Shown here: piece after piece, positions 37,119 through 45,388 of the stretch
Layout: each line of letters opens with the position of its first letter
Numbering within the stretch: the stretch's first letter is position 1
DNA from: an uncultured Acetatifactor sp.
Lineage (GTDB): Bacteria > Bacillota > Clostridia > Lachnospirales > Lachnospiraceae
Direction: 5' to 3'
DNA: 57,974 nt
NCBI GenBank assembly: GCA_910584435.1
Contig: CAJUAP010000010.1
Coordinates: forward strand, 1-57,974
Made by a program: the position numbers and the translations under genes
Notes under the pieces: model-generated
Database searches by the model: none
Told to the model about the DNA's origin: nothing
What the model saw: the letters and a program-made list of their open reading frames with translations, nothing else

Positions 37119-37577
37119 TTACATGGGCTTATCCCAATACTCTATAATTTTCCGCATCTGTTCCAGCACCAGCAGAAAAATCCTCTCCTGAACTCCTTTG
37201 CTCCACAGAATACTCCTGGTTCTGCCTCCCAAGACATATTTCGACAGAATCCCCCTCAGTGTATCCCATTCATTCACACCTGCCGCTGCAATCAGTTTTC
37301 TCTCGTCCTCATGATTTCTAATTTTTTTCCGTGTATAGACATAGTTATAATTACGGTCCATTAACACGGAACCGGAAGCATCCCTGATAAAACTCATCAG
37401 TGTGGAATCATACACCGGGAAACTCATGGTATGTTCCGTAAATCCCTGCCCGCGGTAATTGGTACTGCCCGGCTTACCGGAATGTTCCTCCAGCCAGGGC
37501 ACGTAACGAAGCAATGGAATTACTTCCTGTTTATACTCTTCTATTAACTTCTGCCGATATTCTGTCGCTTGTACCAT
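37119..37577 (-). CDS. Unknown 152-residue protein
   Basis: I do not recognise the family. ATG 37577 is placed seven bases after AAAGGCAGG; a GTG nine bases upstream is the alternative. The protein is soluble and basic, with the conserved-looking stretches 'LIEEYKQEVIPLLRYVPWLEEHSG', 'TMSFPVYDSTLMSFIRDA' and 'NYNYVYTRKKIRNHEDE'. It reads as a single compact domain. Two near-identical 26-bp repeats lie upstream (37638-37697) and may be operators. The 43-bp minisatellite starts right after its stop. Confidence 0.75.
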   Translation of the reverse strand: MVQATEYRQKLIEEYKQEVIPLLRYVPWLEEHSGKPGSTNYRGQGFTEHTMSFPVYDSTLMSFIRDASGSVLMDRNYNYVYTRKKIRNHEDERKLIAAAGVNEWDTLRGILSKYVLGGRTRSILWSKGVQERIFLLVLEQMRKIIEYWDKPM

Positions 37578-37637
37578 ATCAAACACCTGCCTTTAACTTA
37601 TCCGTCTTATAATGTTTCCCATAAATAATCCGTAACA

Positions 37638-37697
37638 AAAAATGACACACATGTATTTTTTATTCCACAACAAAATGACACGCATGTATTTTTATTT
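37638..37697. promoter_or_regulatory. Pair of 26-bp direct repeats, possible operators
   Basis: AAAATGACACACATGTATTTTT and AAAATGACACGCATGTATTTTT-like copies lie at 37638-37664 and 37672-37697, about 34 bp (roughly three helical turns) apart. They sit in the shared upstream region of the 152-residue gene (minus) and tRNA-Trp (plus). Each holds an AT-flanked GACACRCATGT core. Confidence 0.5.
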
Positions 37698-37741
37698 TAC
37701 CACAATTTTAGAAAAAGTACAGTAAAATTTTAAATTTCTAC

Positions 37742-37771
37742 TTGATTATTCTAACGCACTTGTGCTATAAT
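37742..37771 (+). promoter_or_regulatory. Promoter of tRNA-Trp
   Basis: TTGATT (37742-37747) and TATAAT (37766-37771) are separated by 18 bp, 27 bp before the tRNA. Confidence 0.7.
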
Positions 37772-37798
37772 AACTTTTGTCAGCGGCAGACTGAAAAT

Positions 37799-37869
37799 AG
37801 GGGAATAGTACAGCGGTAGTGCGGCGGTCTCCAAAACCGTAAACGGGAGTTCGATCCTCTCTTCCCCTG
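37799..37869 (+). tRNA. tRNA-Trp (CCA anticodon)
   Basis: A 71-nt cloverleaf. The acceptor AGGGGAA pairs with TTCCCCT, the D stem is GTAC/GTGC, the anticodon stem GCGGT/ACCGT has loop CTCCAAA (anticodon CCA), and the T stem GGGAG/CTCTC has loop TTCGATC. The discriminator is G and no CCA end is encoded. It has its own promoter and terminator, so it is a single-gene unit. Confidence 0.95.
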
Positions 37870-37877
37870 CTGAGAAT

Positions 37878-37925
37878 AAACGCCGGAAAATGTATTATTT
37901 CACATTTTCCGGCGTTTTCTTTTTT
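37878..37925 (+). terminator. Rho-independent terminator after tRNA-Trp
   Basis: AACGCCGGAAAATGT pairs perfectly with ACATTTTCCGGCGTT around an 8-nt loop and is followed by TTCTTTTTT. Confidence 0.95.
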
Positions 37926-38145
37926 CGTTTTACACTATACTATGGTATGAAAACATTATACCATGATTACAGTTCAATCATGGTATGGATGGCCATTCGG
38001 CCGTTTCCTGCCTTGAATATGGTCTTATTATACCACAAATCATAAGACCAAATGCATTGATGTACTGCTGTCAATAAAAATAGAAATAAAAATACAAACA
38101 AAAACAAAAACAGAAACAGAGACAAAACAACACAAGGAGGCAGCG

Positions 38146-38538
38146 ATGAACGAACAAGATCAATTAGAACAGGCACTGACCACATTACAGAATTTTGTAC
38201 ACGCCCTGGCGATACAGGCCGACAGGGACGAAGCCTATGGCGAGGCTCTCTGGCAGGGCATCCGGCAATCCCAGGGGCTCTTACAGGAACTGGCCTACTA
38301 CCACGACTATGGCACATTTTTATGCAGACACCAGGTGGCCGGATATACATTGGCAGATGTACTGGTATGGCAGGTAGATCATTTTAAACTCTACATGGAC
38401 CGCCCTGAAGATATGAACCGCTACAGACAGCCGCGCCTGATACTCTCCGCCTTCGACACCATGCTGCAGATGGAACAATCACCGGAATCTTATGTAAACA
38501 AAATGCGTTACGAGACAGGACAGGATATCATAAACTGA
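38146..38538 (+). CDS. Unknown 130-residue protein
   Basis: No family is recognised. ATG 38146 follows AAGGAGG by six bases. The protein is soluble and helical and rich in Gln, Tyr and acidic residues ('LTTLQNFVHALAIQADRDEAYGEALW', 'ADVLVWQVDHFKLYMDRPEDM' in parts). It is one of the few plus-strand genes, placed after the tRNA-Trp terminator. The leader is an A-rich stretch (38080-38130). Decayed fragments follow it. Confidence 0.75.
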   Translation: MNEQDQLEQALTTLQNFVHALAIQADRDEAYGEALWQGIRQSQGLLQELAYYHDYGTFLCRHQVAGYTLADVLVWQVDHFKLYMDRPEDMNRYRQPRLILSAFDTMLQMEQSPESYVNKMRYETGQDIIN

Positions 38539-38549
38539 AAGATTATTTC

Positions 38550-38687
38550 TACAGCCCAGCCAACCTGCTGCCCTCCCACGCAGAGATGACCTGTGTTGAA
38601 TTGCGCATTGCCAGGACAAGTTTCTCCTGATAGTTTCCGGATTCCCACTTAACCGATGAGAACAATCTCTGCAGCCAGTCAAAGACA
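38550..38687 (-). pseudogene. Remnant of a GNAT acetyltransferase
   Basis: Read on the minus strand, about 45 codons encode 'FSSVKWESGNYQEKLVLA', 'MRNSTQVISAWEGSRLAGL' and then a stop. This is the N-terminal portion typical of small GNAT enzymes ('W.S..YP..L..A..NS..V.SAWDG..LVGL'). There is no start codon in frame and no acetyl-CoA site, so it is a fragment. Confidence 0.5.
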
Positions 38688-38734
38688 CATTATGAGAACG
38701 CACAGCCATTTGTGCAGCAACTCCATCAGAGCTG

Positions 38735-38866
38735 CTAACGCTTTTCATTTATCCCTTCTGCAGATTCCACTGCTTCGTCAAATTCCAACGCGTTTCCGGT
38801 ATTCGTAATGAGGGAGCCGATTTTTTTCTGCCATTCTTTGTTAAAAATCTGATTTCGGTATACCAT
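38735..38866 (-). CDS. Possible 43-residue small protein or fragment
   Basis: An ATG at 38866 opens a 43-codon frame ('MVYRNQIFNKEWQKKIGSL' then an acidic end). There is no good ribosome site. It lies upstream of the GNAT remnant in the same decayed zone and could be the tail of another lost gene. Confidence 0.25.
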   Translation of the reverse strand: MVYRNQIFNKEWQKKIGSLITNTGNALEFDEAVESAEGINEKR

Positions 38867-38897
38867 CAAGATTCCGAAAATAATTTTTACGTATAAT

Positions 38898-38940
38898 AAG
38901 ACGAAGCGCTCACAGATTTTACTCTGTGGCGCTTCATCTT
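38898..38940 (-). terminator. Strong hairpin terminator
   Basis: AAGATGAAGCGC.CACAGA and TCTGTG.GCGCTTCGTCTT form a stem of about 18 bp with one unpaired base and one mismatch, 94 bp beyond the stop of the DUF3592-like gene. The minus-strand continuation is CTTATTATAC. Confidence 0.65.
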
Positions 38941-39033
38941 AATAAAAGGGGAATTCATATATTACTATATACAATAGAGGGCATTTTGTCAACACTTTTT
39001 TGAAAAAAATTTTTATTTTTGCAAAATTGCTAA

Positions 39034-39465
39034 TCAGCCCCTCCTCTTCTGCTGCGCAGCATTAGCCCACAGGCATATGGTTATAAAAAACATGACAAAA
39101 GAACCGATAAGCGCCACAAAATATGCCGTAGCCACAGGCGTGGAAGTTTGAACGCCCTCCACATTTGCATACATTTTTCCATTGGAAAGATAAGCTGTAA
39201 CAGTGGCTCCCTTACGATAAGAATAGGAATCATGTGCATTTTTCAAATCATAATTCTGCCCTTGATAGCTGACAACAATATCATATGTAGTCATAGTAGA
39301 TCTTGAGTTTCCCACCTTGATATCCGTCTCCTTTGTCTCCGAACTGACTACCTGCACCTTTACCTCCGTATAGTCTATATCGGCATTGTCCATAGGCCCC
39401 CTCAGCAGCACAGCCGCCACAATACAGATAACCATAATAATTCCACAAATCCATACTTTCTTCAT
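39034..39465 (-). CDS. Small two-helix membrane protein, DUF3592-like
   Basis: A 143-residue protein. ATG 39465 follows AGAAGGAGAAGG; an extension to 39483 lacks support. It has an N-terminal membrane helix (residues 3-20), an extracytoplasmic domain with 'YDIVVSYQGQNYDL', 'YRKGATVTAYLSNGKMYAN' and a second helix near the C-terminus ('ATAYFVALIGSFVMFFITICLW'-type). The YxVxYxxxG..Y / YxxGxxVxVY pattern is that of DUF3592 proteins. Function is unknown. Both the GC content and the position next to decayed fragments suggest an isolated gene. Confidence 0.75.
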   Translation of the reverse strand: MKKVWICGIIMVICIVAAVLLRGPMDNADIDYTEVKVQVVSSETKETDIKVGNSRSTMTTYDIVVSYQGQNYDLKNAHDSYSYRKGATVTAYLSNGKMYANVEGVQTSTPVATAYFVALIGSFVMFFITICLWANAAQQKRRG

Positions 39466-39727
39466 AATCCTTCTCCTTCTCAATATTCCTGTTTTTACCT
39501 CTGCAGCACATGATTATCCTGTCTTCTGCATCCGCAACACATGATTACCAAATTTTACGCATAGCACTGCATCACCGCTATACCTTCTGCAGCCGCAAAG
39601 GCAGCGTCTCACTGTTCTGCTAAAGTATGGCACTGCTGTTCACTCATTGCCAACTTCTCATTTGCACACATTATACATTATATGACATAACAGGAAATTT
39701 TTCAACTAAATTCCTGGAGGCCATAAA

Positions 39728-39820
39728 GGGAGATGCGGAAAAAACAGGCGCCTGTACGAAATCGAAATCCAGGAGGCATACCAATACCTTGGGAATGCAG
39801 AGCGGCGGAAAAATTATGAC
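39728..39820 (+). pseudogene. Possible J-domain (DnaJ-like) fragment
   Basis: On the plus strand one frame reads 'IQEAYQYLGNAERRKNYD', matching the last helices of a J domain. Upstream sequence in the same frame is not J-like and lacks the HPD motif. The match is short and overlaps the 3' end of the minus-strand gene by 7 bp, so confidence is low. Confidence 0.35.
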
Positions 39821-40410
39821 ATGGAATGCAGCAGGTCTACAATCACAGTCCTGGCCTCTTCCCTGCCGAACAATGTTTCCGGATTCAGAGACCACTCCGC
39901 TGCAATTCTTAACACATCTTCCTCATCCAAAGAATCAAAACCATCCTCAAACAAGTCTTCTTCTCTTTCCGCCAAATGTAACTGAAGCGCCTCTTCTGCA
40001 TCCGACCTCTTCCCCATACAGCCGAAAAGCTGGCCGTCCGCATACGAATACAGCCGAATCATCTCCCCCTGTTTCAGCTTTGCAAAAGCATAGGCATCCG
40101 ATACCCTGTGGGAAGCAAAAAAGCAGACCTCCTCGGCACACTTCCCCATATAAGCCAATACAGCGGCAATCTGATCCACCTCCGAAACATCCCACAGACA
40201 AATCCCGGCCAAAAATATCCACCCGTCATAAGGCCCGGACAGCACAGCCTTAGACCGCCATTGTTCCTCTGCCTCCTTCCATCCGCTTTCCCAGGTTGTT
40301 TCACCCACATACTTCAAATACGGGCAGCAGGTCAGTAACTTATCCATCTCGGCCCCTTTTACGGCAAACCACATACTCTTATATCCAAAACACTCTTCTA
40401 TTTTCGCCAT
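39814..40410 (-). CDS. Unknown 198-residue protein
   Basis: No family is named with confidence. ATG 40410 follows GGAGG by eight bases. The protein is soluble with several aromatic motifs ('WRSKAVLSGPYDGWIFLAGICLWD', 'EEVCFFASHRVSDAYAFAK', 'MIRLYSYADGQLFGCMG' in parts) and an acidic C-terminal third. The pattern is like small immunity-type or SMI1-like proteins encoded near polymorphic toxins, but no toxin gene is adjacent, so this is only a suggestion. It stands alone between decayed sequences. Confidence 0.7.
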   Translation of the reverse strand: MAKIEECFGYKSMWFAVKGAEMDKLLTCCPYLKYVGETTWESGWKEAEEQWRSKAVLSGPYDGWIFLAGICLWDVSEVDQIAAVLAYMGKCAEEVCFFASHRVSDAYAFAKLKQGEMIRLYSYADGQLFGCMGKRSDAEEALQLHLAEREEDLFEDGFDSLDEEDVLRIAAEWSLNPETLFGREEARTVIVDLLHSMS

Positions 40411-40449
40411 CTTCCCATCCTCCATATCTATATGATTCCGAACATCGCT

Positions 40450-41061
40450 TCATCCGATCAATACCTTCTTTCCCTCAAAGGCAAATCCATATTTTCGTAT
40501 GCGTCCCGGGGCAATTCCCCATCCTCTTCTTCATGTACCTTAAATTCCAGAATAATTGCATCATCCACAGAATTTTTCGGTTCCAGCATCACGTCATAGC
40601 GTCCGTAACCACTCTCTCTGTTAGATGTAAGCGTATACCTATCCCTTAAATCCACCATCAAACCGAGCACAAAACCATGATAAAACCGCTCCGATGTGCA
40701 CTATATAAATCTTCCAGGATTTGGCAGATCATTTTCTGTGTCTCCTGATATGTTACTCCTCTTACCTGGGCAAAGCTTAAGGCAATCACCGGATACATCC
40801 CCTGCATTTTCCGGTATTTTTCTTCCAACCAAATATTCAGGTGTCGAAAAAGGTCGTCCCTGCCCGCATACTTCAGAGAAAAAACTGTTCCACCATGCTC
40901 ATGTTCAATGTCTTGCCAAATCTGCGCGGGCGCGTAATAAGCGTCACACTATCCCCATTTTCCCACCATTCCTTGATAAACAGTGTCTTATCCACATAGA
41001 AATAATTGTTTACTATGACATCTTCAAAATTCTGGTGCCCAATGCCAACCGTTCTTCCCAT
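40450..41061 (-). pseudogene. AAA-ATPase-like / PD-(D/E)XK (DUF1703-type) gene, deleted and frameshifted
   Basis: The start is intact (ATG 41061 after AGGAGGGG), and the N-terminus 'VGIGHQNFEDVI', 'YFYVDKTLFIKEWW' and 'LITRPRRFGKTLNMSM' is the AAA-ATPase-like domain. The frame is broken in a run of six T (40879-40884, minus strand); one more T restores 'VEQFFSLKYAGRDDLF'. After 'QILEDLYS' most of the protein is missing, and the sequence jumps to the C-terminal nuclease part 'FYHGFVLGLMVDLRDRY', 'ESGYGRYDVMLEP' and 'AIILEFKV', then shifts again to the expected end 'KYGFAFEGKKVLIG'. Full-length members have about 550 residues, and only about 200 codons remain here. Confidence 0.85.
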
Positions 41062-41115
41062 AACCCCTCCTTTCTGACGGCGCTTCTTCCAACTGCCCTT
41101 ACCCTATAATAACAC

Positions 41116-41144
41116 AAAAGGTGCTCAAAATGAACACCTTTTTG
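41116..41144. terminator. Hairpin between the AAA remnant and the histidine kinase
   Basis: AAAAGGTG and CACCTTTT pair around an 11-nt loop. A T-run follows on the plus strand and a weaker one on the minus strand. It lies just after the kinase stop, so it probably ends that operon. Confidence 0.55.
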
Positions 41145-41169
41145 TATGCCGCTTCTCTAACCCCATCCG

Positions 41170-42372
41170 TCAATGACTATAAAAACGGATTTCGTAGCAG
41201 GCGCCGCCCTCGGCCAGATTCCCGGCGCTGATGGTTCCGTTCTGCTGCTCAACTATAGCCTTCGAGAGTGCCAGCCCCAGTCCCACACCTCCTTTCCCAG
41301 CCTGTCCGCCCCTGTAGAAACGTTCAAACAAATGCGGAATGTCTTCTTTGGCAAATCCCGTTCCGGTATCCCATATCCGAATCTGCGTATAAAGAGAATT
41401 CTGCTCATAGGAACAATACACTGTTCCTCCCGGAGGGGTATGTTCCATGCAGTTTTTCAGAAGATTCATCACAGCCTCCATGGTCCAGTCCAAATCCGCA
41501 TATATCACCATTTCGCCGTCTTCCGGTATATGAACGGAAACCTCTGCCGCCGCGAACAATTCCTGCAGATTATCCGCAGCCAGCATAAGAAGGGTATAAA
41601 CATCAACTTCCCTTCTCTCCAAGGTCAATGTACCCGCATCAATACGGGATAACAATAGCAGCGCCTCTTCCAAATGCGTCAACCGTGAAATCTGCAGACG
41701 GATCTGATCCAAATGCATTGCAGAAGGCTTCTTATACATCATTTGTACCGCCAGAGAAATTGAAGTCATGGACGTTTTCATCTGATGTGCAATATTATAT
41801 AGATTCTCCGCAAAATGATTCCTCGCCTTCAGCGCCCCGTCCCTGGTCTGATACAGCTCCGTCACCGTCTTGTAAATTTCATCCTGCAGTTTAGAGAACG
41901 CATCTTCTCCTGCCGGAAAAAGTACGCCGCTGCCGCCGGTATTCACTTTTTCCAGATAATCAGTCAATGCATGGATTCTCTCAATCTCTTTTTTACGCTG
42001 CAGCAATATGGTCATAAGAAACAATATGCCCCCTGCCAGGAAACCCACAGCCGCCGGAATCATAACATTTTCCCCTTCCGGATACAGAAAATCCCCTTGT
42101 GCATATCCATATGCCTGAAGGAGATTGCTCTCTGCACTATCAGCATGTTCCGGCATATCTTCAGCCCTGCGGCTATAGCTGTGCAGTATGGCAAGAAGCT
42201 CCTGTTCCGCCTTCGGCTGCTTTTCAACGATTTCCTGCAAAATGCTCCCTGACATCCGAAAATACATCCTGTTATCATAATACGCCACAAGCATGGCTGT
42301 AACGGAAGCAGTAAGCAGACTCACAGATAGCACAAGCCCTGCCAGTACCGCTATATTTTTTCCCTCCCTCAC
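41170..42372 (-). CDS. Sensor histidine kinase
   Basis: A 400-residue protein with two transmembrane helices (about residues 8-30 and 105-125) flanking a short external loop. The H-box is 'NIAHQMKTSMTSISLA' (His about 195), followed by an HATPase domain with an N-box ('EAVMNLLKNCMEHTP'), 'IWDTGTGFA' and 'GVGLGLALSKAIVEQ'. The start is GTG, overlapping the response-regulator stop by 4 bp (GTGA). With the FtsX-type permease and ATPase upstream it forms a cassette of the kind that senses antimicrobial peptides or cell-wall drugs in Firmicutes. Confidence 0.93.
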   Translation of the reverse strand: MREGKNIAVLAGLVLSVSLLTASVTAMLVAYYDNRMYFRMSGSILQEIVEKQPKAEQELLAILHSYSRRAEDMPEHADSAESNLLQAYGYAQGDFLYPEGENVMIPAAVGFLAGGILFLMTILLQRKKEIERIHALTDYLEKVNTGGSGVLFPAGEDAFSKLQDEIYKTVTELYQTRDGALKARNHFAENLYNIAHQMKTSMTSISLAVQMMYKKPSAMHLDQIRLQISRLTHLEEALLLLSRIDAGTLTLERREVDVYTLLMLAADNLQELFAAAEVSVHIPEDGEMVIYADLDWTMEAVMNLLKNCMEHTPPGGTVYCSYEQNSLYTQIRIWDTGTGFAKEDIPHLFERFYRGGQAGKGGVGLGLALSKAIVEQQNGTISAGNLAEGGACYEIRFYSH

Positions 42373-43040
42373 TCCACATCCTCCATACGGTAACCAATAC
42401 TCCTGACTGTCTTCAGGCAGGACGGCTCATGCAGCTTCTCCCTCAGACGTTTTATCGTCACCGTGAGCGTATTATCATTGACATAATTTCCGTTACTATC
42501 CCAGATTCTTTCCAGCAATGTTTCTCTTGTAACGGTTTTCCCCTTGCTCTGCAGGAGGTAATAAAGCAGCTGATATTCCGCCGGACTCAAGCTGATTTCT
42601 TCGGAATCGCGGAAAACGGTATTTCTTTTTTGGTCAAGTGAAATAGAACCGCAGGATAAATACTGCCCTGAGACATTCCCCGTCCTTCGCAGCAGCGCAC
42701 GGATGCGCGAGAGCAGAACCTCCAGCTCAAAGGGCTTTACCACATAATCATCCGCACCATTTTGAAATCCCTGGACAATATCACAGGAATCACCGCGCAC
42801 AGTAATGAAAATAACCGGCAGTTCTCTCCATCGGGCGCGTATCCACTGACAAAGCATATTTCCGTTGCCGTCCGGCATATTCCAGTCAATCAGTGCTAAT
42901 GCAGGACATGCATTTTGAAATGCCCGTTTTGCCCCGGTGATGGTCGGGCAGACCAAAACCCTGTAGCCATGCCGCTCCAGAAACCCTTTTACCGCCTGGG
43001 ATATGTTCCCATCATCTTCAATATAATATATTTCAATCAT
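42369..43040 (-). CDS. OmpR-family response regulator
   Basis: A 223-residue protein. The receiver domain has the acidic pocket 'YIEDDGN' and the phospho-acceptor in 'ALIDWNMPDGNG' (Asp about 52), with Lys in 'VVKPFE'. A winged-helix DNA-binding domain follows ('LSPAEYQLLYYLLQSKGKTVTRE', 'VNDNTLTVTIKRLREKL' in parts). It is coupled by overlap to the kinase. It probably controls the adjacent permease/ATPase genes, whose upstream region at 46200-46290 contains candidate dyad sequence (GGTCACCGAAC). Confidence 0.93.
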   Translation of the reverse strand: MIEIYYIEDDGNISQAVKGFLERHGYRVLVCPTITGAKRAFQNACPALALIDWNMPDGNGNMLCQWIRARWRELPVIFITVRGDSCDIVQGFQNGADDYVVKPFELEVLLSRIRALLRRTGNVSGQYLSCGSISLDQKRNTVFRDSEEISLSPAEYQLLYYLLQSKGKTVTRETLLERIWDSNGNYVNDNTLTVTIKRLREKLHEPSCLKTVRSIGYRMEDVE

Positions 43041-43100
43041 TCCCCATGCCCTGCCTTCCGCCGCTTTCTATTCCAAAAAGCCAGTTGTACCTACACCTGC

Positions 43101-43170
43101 ATCTGCATCTGCATCTACATCTACATCTACATCTACATCTACATCTACATCTACATCTACATCTACATCA
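43101..43170. repeat. Hexanucleotide microsatellite
   Basis: Two ATCTGC and nine ATCTAC units in a row, ending at the stop codon of the permease gene and lying about 60 bp before the response-regulator start. Each unit supplies a TAG on the minus strand, so the permease end is not affected by copy number. Confidence 0.95.
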
Positions 43171-45373
43171 TAGTATCATCCCGCAAAGCATCCGTCAAAC
43201 TGACTTTCAGCATCTTTTTCCCTCCAAGGTAATAGGCAAAAGCAACACACCCCAGGATCGCCAGAATAAATATGAGAATCGGCAGAAACGGCGCCTCACG
43301 GATAAAAAGCATGGGATTTATATAACTTGCCTTAATGAAAAGCACCGATGCGGCCACAGTAACCGGCAGAACAATCAACATCGGACGTCCTGCAATCACA
43401 AGCGCTTCCACACAGAATATTTTCTTCATTCCCCCAGGGGTCAGGCCAACAGACATATATCGGGCAAACTCCCGTTTTCTCTGACGTACAAATCCAAGTG
43501 TATTGGAAAACACATTGCCGATTCCTATGACTGCCAGCAGCACACAGAATATGCTTACAATTGCCATCATTCCGTTTATCATATTGTCATTGTTAAGCTT
43601 GTCCTGGATACGATTTTCTGTTTCTGCCTCACAGCCTTCCCCCAGAAGCTTCCAAACCGCTTCTTCTATAGCATCCAGCTCTTCCGGCGCTGCCCCGTCC
43701 GCCGCCAGAATCCTGATATAAATCTCATTTTCCTGCCCGCCAATCTGATCCTTCATTTCTTTCCAGACTGACAGGGGAACAAAATGCACCAGCTCATAGA
43801 AATCCAGAGTACCGTACTCTTCCCGCAGGACAGGAACTTCCCCTGTATAAGCAACGACCGGAATTTCAAATGCTGTATCTTCCTGCCCTGCCCGCCTGAG
43901 CATTGTCGTCCGGCTTCCTTCTGTCAGATATGGCAGGATACGGCGTTCCCGGAAATTCGGGTCTGCGGCATCCCTGGTTCGGTTGAGTATGATTGCGCCG
44001 TCCAGCCGCGGCGCTGCCCCAATCTGCTCACAATACTCCAAAAAGCCGTCATCATCCAGAATCACCAAAGGGGCATTGACAAGCCATGCGCCGTCAACAA
44101 TAGATACATACCCCGATGGCGCATTTTCAAACCCTCCTATGGCCCGCATATCCTCACTGATTTCTTCCTGTACAACCATCCGTTTCGCTGCTGCCTTCTG
44201 ATATACCACACTGCTCTGTACACCGGGAAGTCCCTGCAACGCCTCTGTATACTCAAACCTGTCAATTTCCATATCTTTTACCGTCACCATCACATCCCAG
44301 GCGTCCTGATACTTCTCAAAATAAGTCTCCCTCTGGCTGATGACCATAACTGTGGAACAGCACATTGTAAGAGAAAACGCAAGGAACGATAATGTAAGAG
44401 ACAAAAATGAAGTGCGCATGGCCTTTCTCTGCGCTTTCAATGCATTTCCGGCAAGCTCTCCCTCCACCCCGAACAGCATGGATAATACGGGAGAATTCCT
44501 CCTTCTTCTCAACTGAAATTCACCGGTATTTTTAACAGCCTCCAGCGGTGTCAGCCTGCTCATTTTCCTTGCGGGAATCCATGCGGATATCCATATTGTC
44601 AAAACTGCAGCCAAAAGGGATAAGAGCAGAATCAGCGGATGATATGCAAAGGGCAGCTCCAGACGTCCTTCCACATCGGAAAGCATCACATTTATCCCCT
44701 CCATTATGCCCATACACAGCAGAATGCCAATGAAACTGCCTGCAGCAATGGGCATCGCAGATAATACAAATGCCTCCTGCAGCAGACAGGTCCGAATCTG
44801 CCCCGGTGTGGCTCCAATACTGGAAAAAATACCAAATTGATGAATTCTGGCATTCATTGTCACCGCAAACGCGTTATGAATCACCAGAATCAGCGACAGG
44901 CAGGCAATGACCGTGATGATAAGGAAAAACGGAAATATCCATCGCAGCGCCGGGTCATTTGCATCACGAACCAGATACATACTCAAAAGGGCATAATGAT
45001 ACATGACATTTTCTTCCGAAAGCCCTGCCAATGCAGCAATCCGCGGCATATCCTGCAAGATATTCCGCATATTTTTGAGATAAATATCTACTGTTGTCTC
45101 CTGCTCTTCAGACAATACTTCATTTATAACCGCCTGTTCCACATTGGCATAATTACGAATCACCTGCAAGGTGTCTGGGCTGATTTCTCCCACAATGCGC
45201 CCCTGCCAGGCGCCCTCTTCCTCTTTCAGCCGCTCTATCTCATACACCCATAAATTGTAAAAGAAACTGCATAGCAGCGACAGCAGCAGTGCGGAAATAA
45301 AAGCTGCTGCCATAATCGAAATACCGGATGCGCGATTATTTTTAATATAACCGGATGAATAATCTTTCCACAT
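43163..45373 (-). CDS. FtsX-type ABC transporter permease
   Basis: A 736-residue protein with an N-terminal helix, a large extracytoplasmic segment, a first FtsX unit of three helices (about 150-270), a second extracytoplasmic domain (about 340-570) and a second FtsX unit near the C-terminus ('IVSIFCVLLAVIGIGNVFSNTLGFVRQRKREFARYMSVG' in family terms). This two-unit layout is that of the MacB/BceB-like 'peptide' exporters partnered with a LolD-type ATPase, encoded here 15 bp upstream. The last residues (RDDTMM) lie at the edge of the hexanucleotide repeat. Cargo is unknown; lantibiotic or bacitracin-type resistance is a usual role. Confidence 0.9.
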   Translation of the reverse strand: MWKDYSSGYIKNNRASGISIMAAAFISALLLSLLCSFFYNLWVYEIERLKEEEGAWQGRIVGEISPDTLQVIRNYANVEQAVINEVLSEEQETTVDIYLKNMRNILQDMPRIAALAGLSEENVMYHYALLSMYLVRDANDPALRWIFPFFLIITVIACLSLILVIHNAFAVTMNARIHQFGIFSSIGATPGQIRTCLLQEAFVLSAMPIAAGSFIGILLCMGIMEGINVMLSDVEGRLELPFAYHPLILLLSLLAAVLTIWISAWIPARKMSRLTPLEAVKNTGEFQLRRRRNSPVLSMLFGVEGELAGNALKAQRKAMRTSFLSLTLSFLAFSLTMCCSTVMVISQRETYFEKYQDAWDVMVTVKDMEIDRFEYTEALQGLPGVQSSVVYQKAAAKRMVVQEEISEDMRAIGGFENAPSGYVSIVDGAWLVNAPLVILDDDGFLEYCEQIGAAPRLDGAIILNRTRDAADPNFRERRILPYLTEGSRTTMLRRAGQEDTAFEIPVVAYTGEVPVLREEYGTLDFYELVHFVPLSVWKEMKDQIGGQENEIYIRILAADGAAPEELDAIEEAVWKLLGEGCEAETENRIQDKLNNDNMINGMMAIVSIFCVLLAVIGIGNVFSNTLGFVRQRKREFARYMSVGLTPGGMKKIFCVEALVIAGRPMLIVLPVTVAASVLFIKASYINPMLFIREAPFLPILIFILAILGCVAFAYYLGGKKMLKVSLTDALRDDTMM

Positions 45374-45388
45374 AGATTGCCAGCCTTA

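Noticed and set aside
37967..38350. Minus-strand frame opposite the 130-residue gene
   Set aside because: Composition is unlike a protein (Arg/Pro/Cys then a Leu/Phe run from the A-rich leader) and the plus-strand gene has a good ribosome site.
43046..43771. Plus-strand open frame with a His-Leu repeat
   Set aside because: It is the reverse of the permease gene plus the hexanucleotide repeat, with no ribosome site and no domain.
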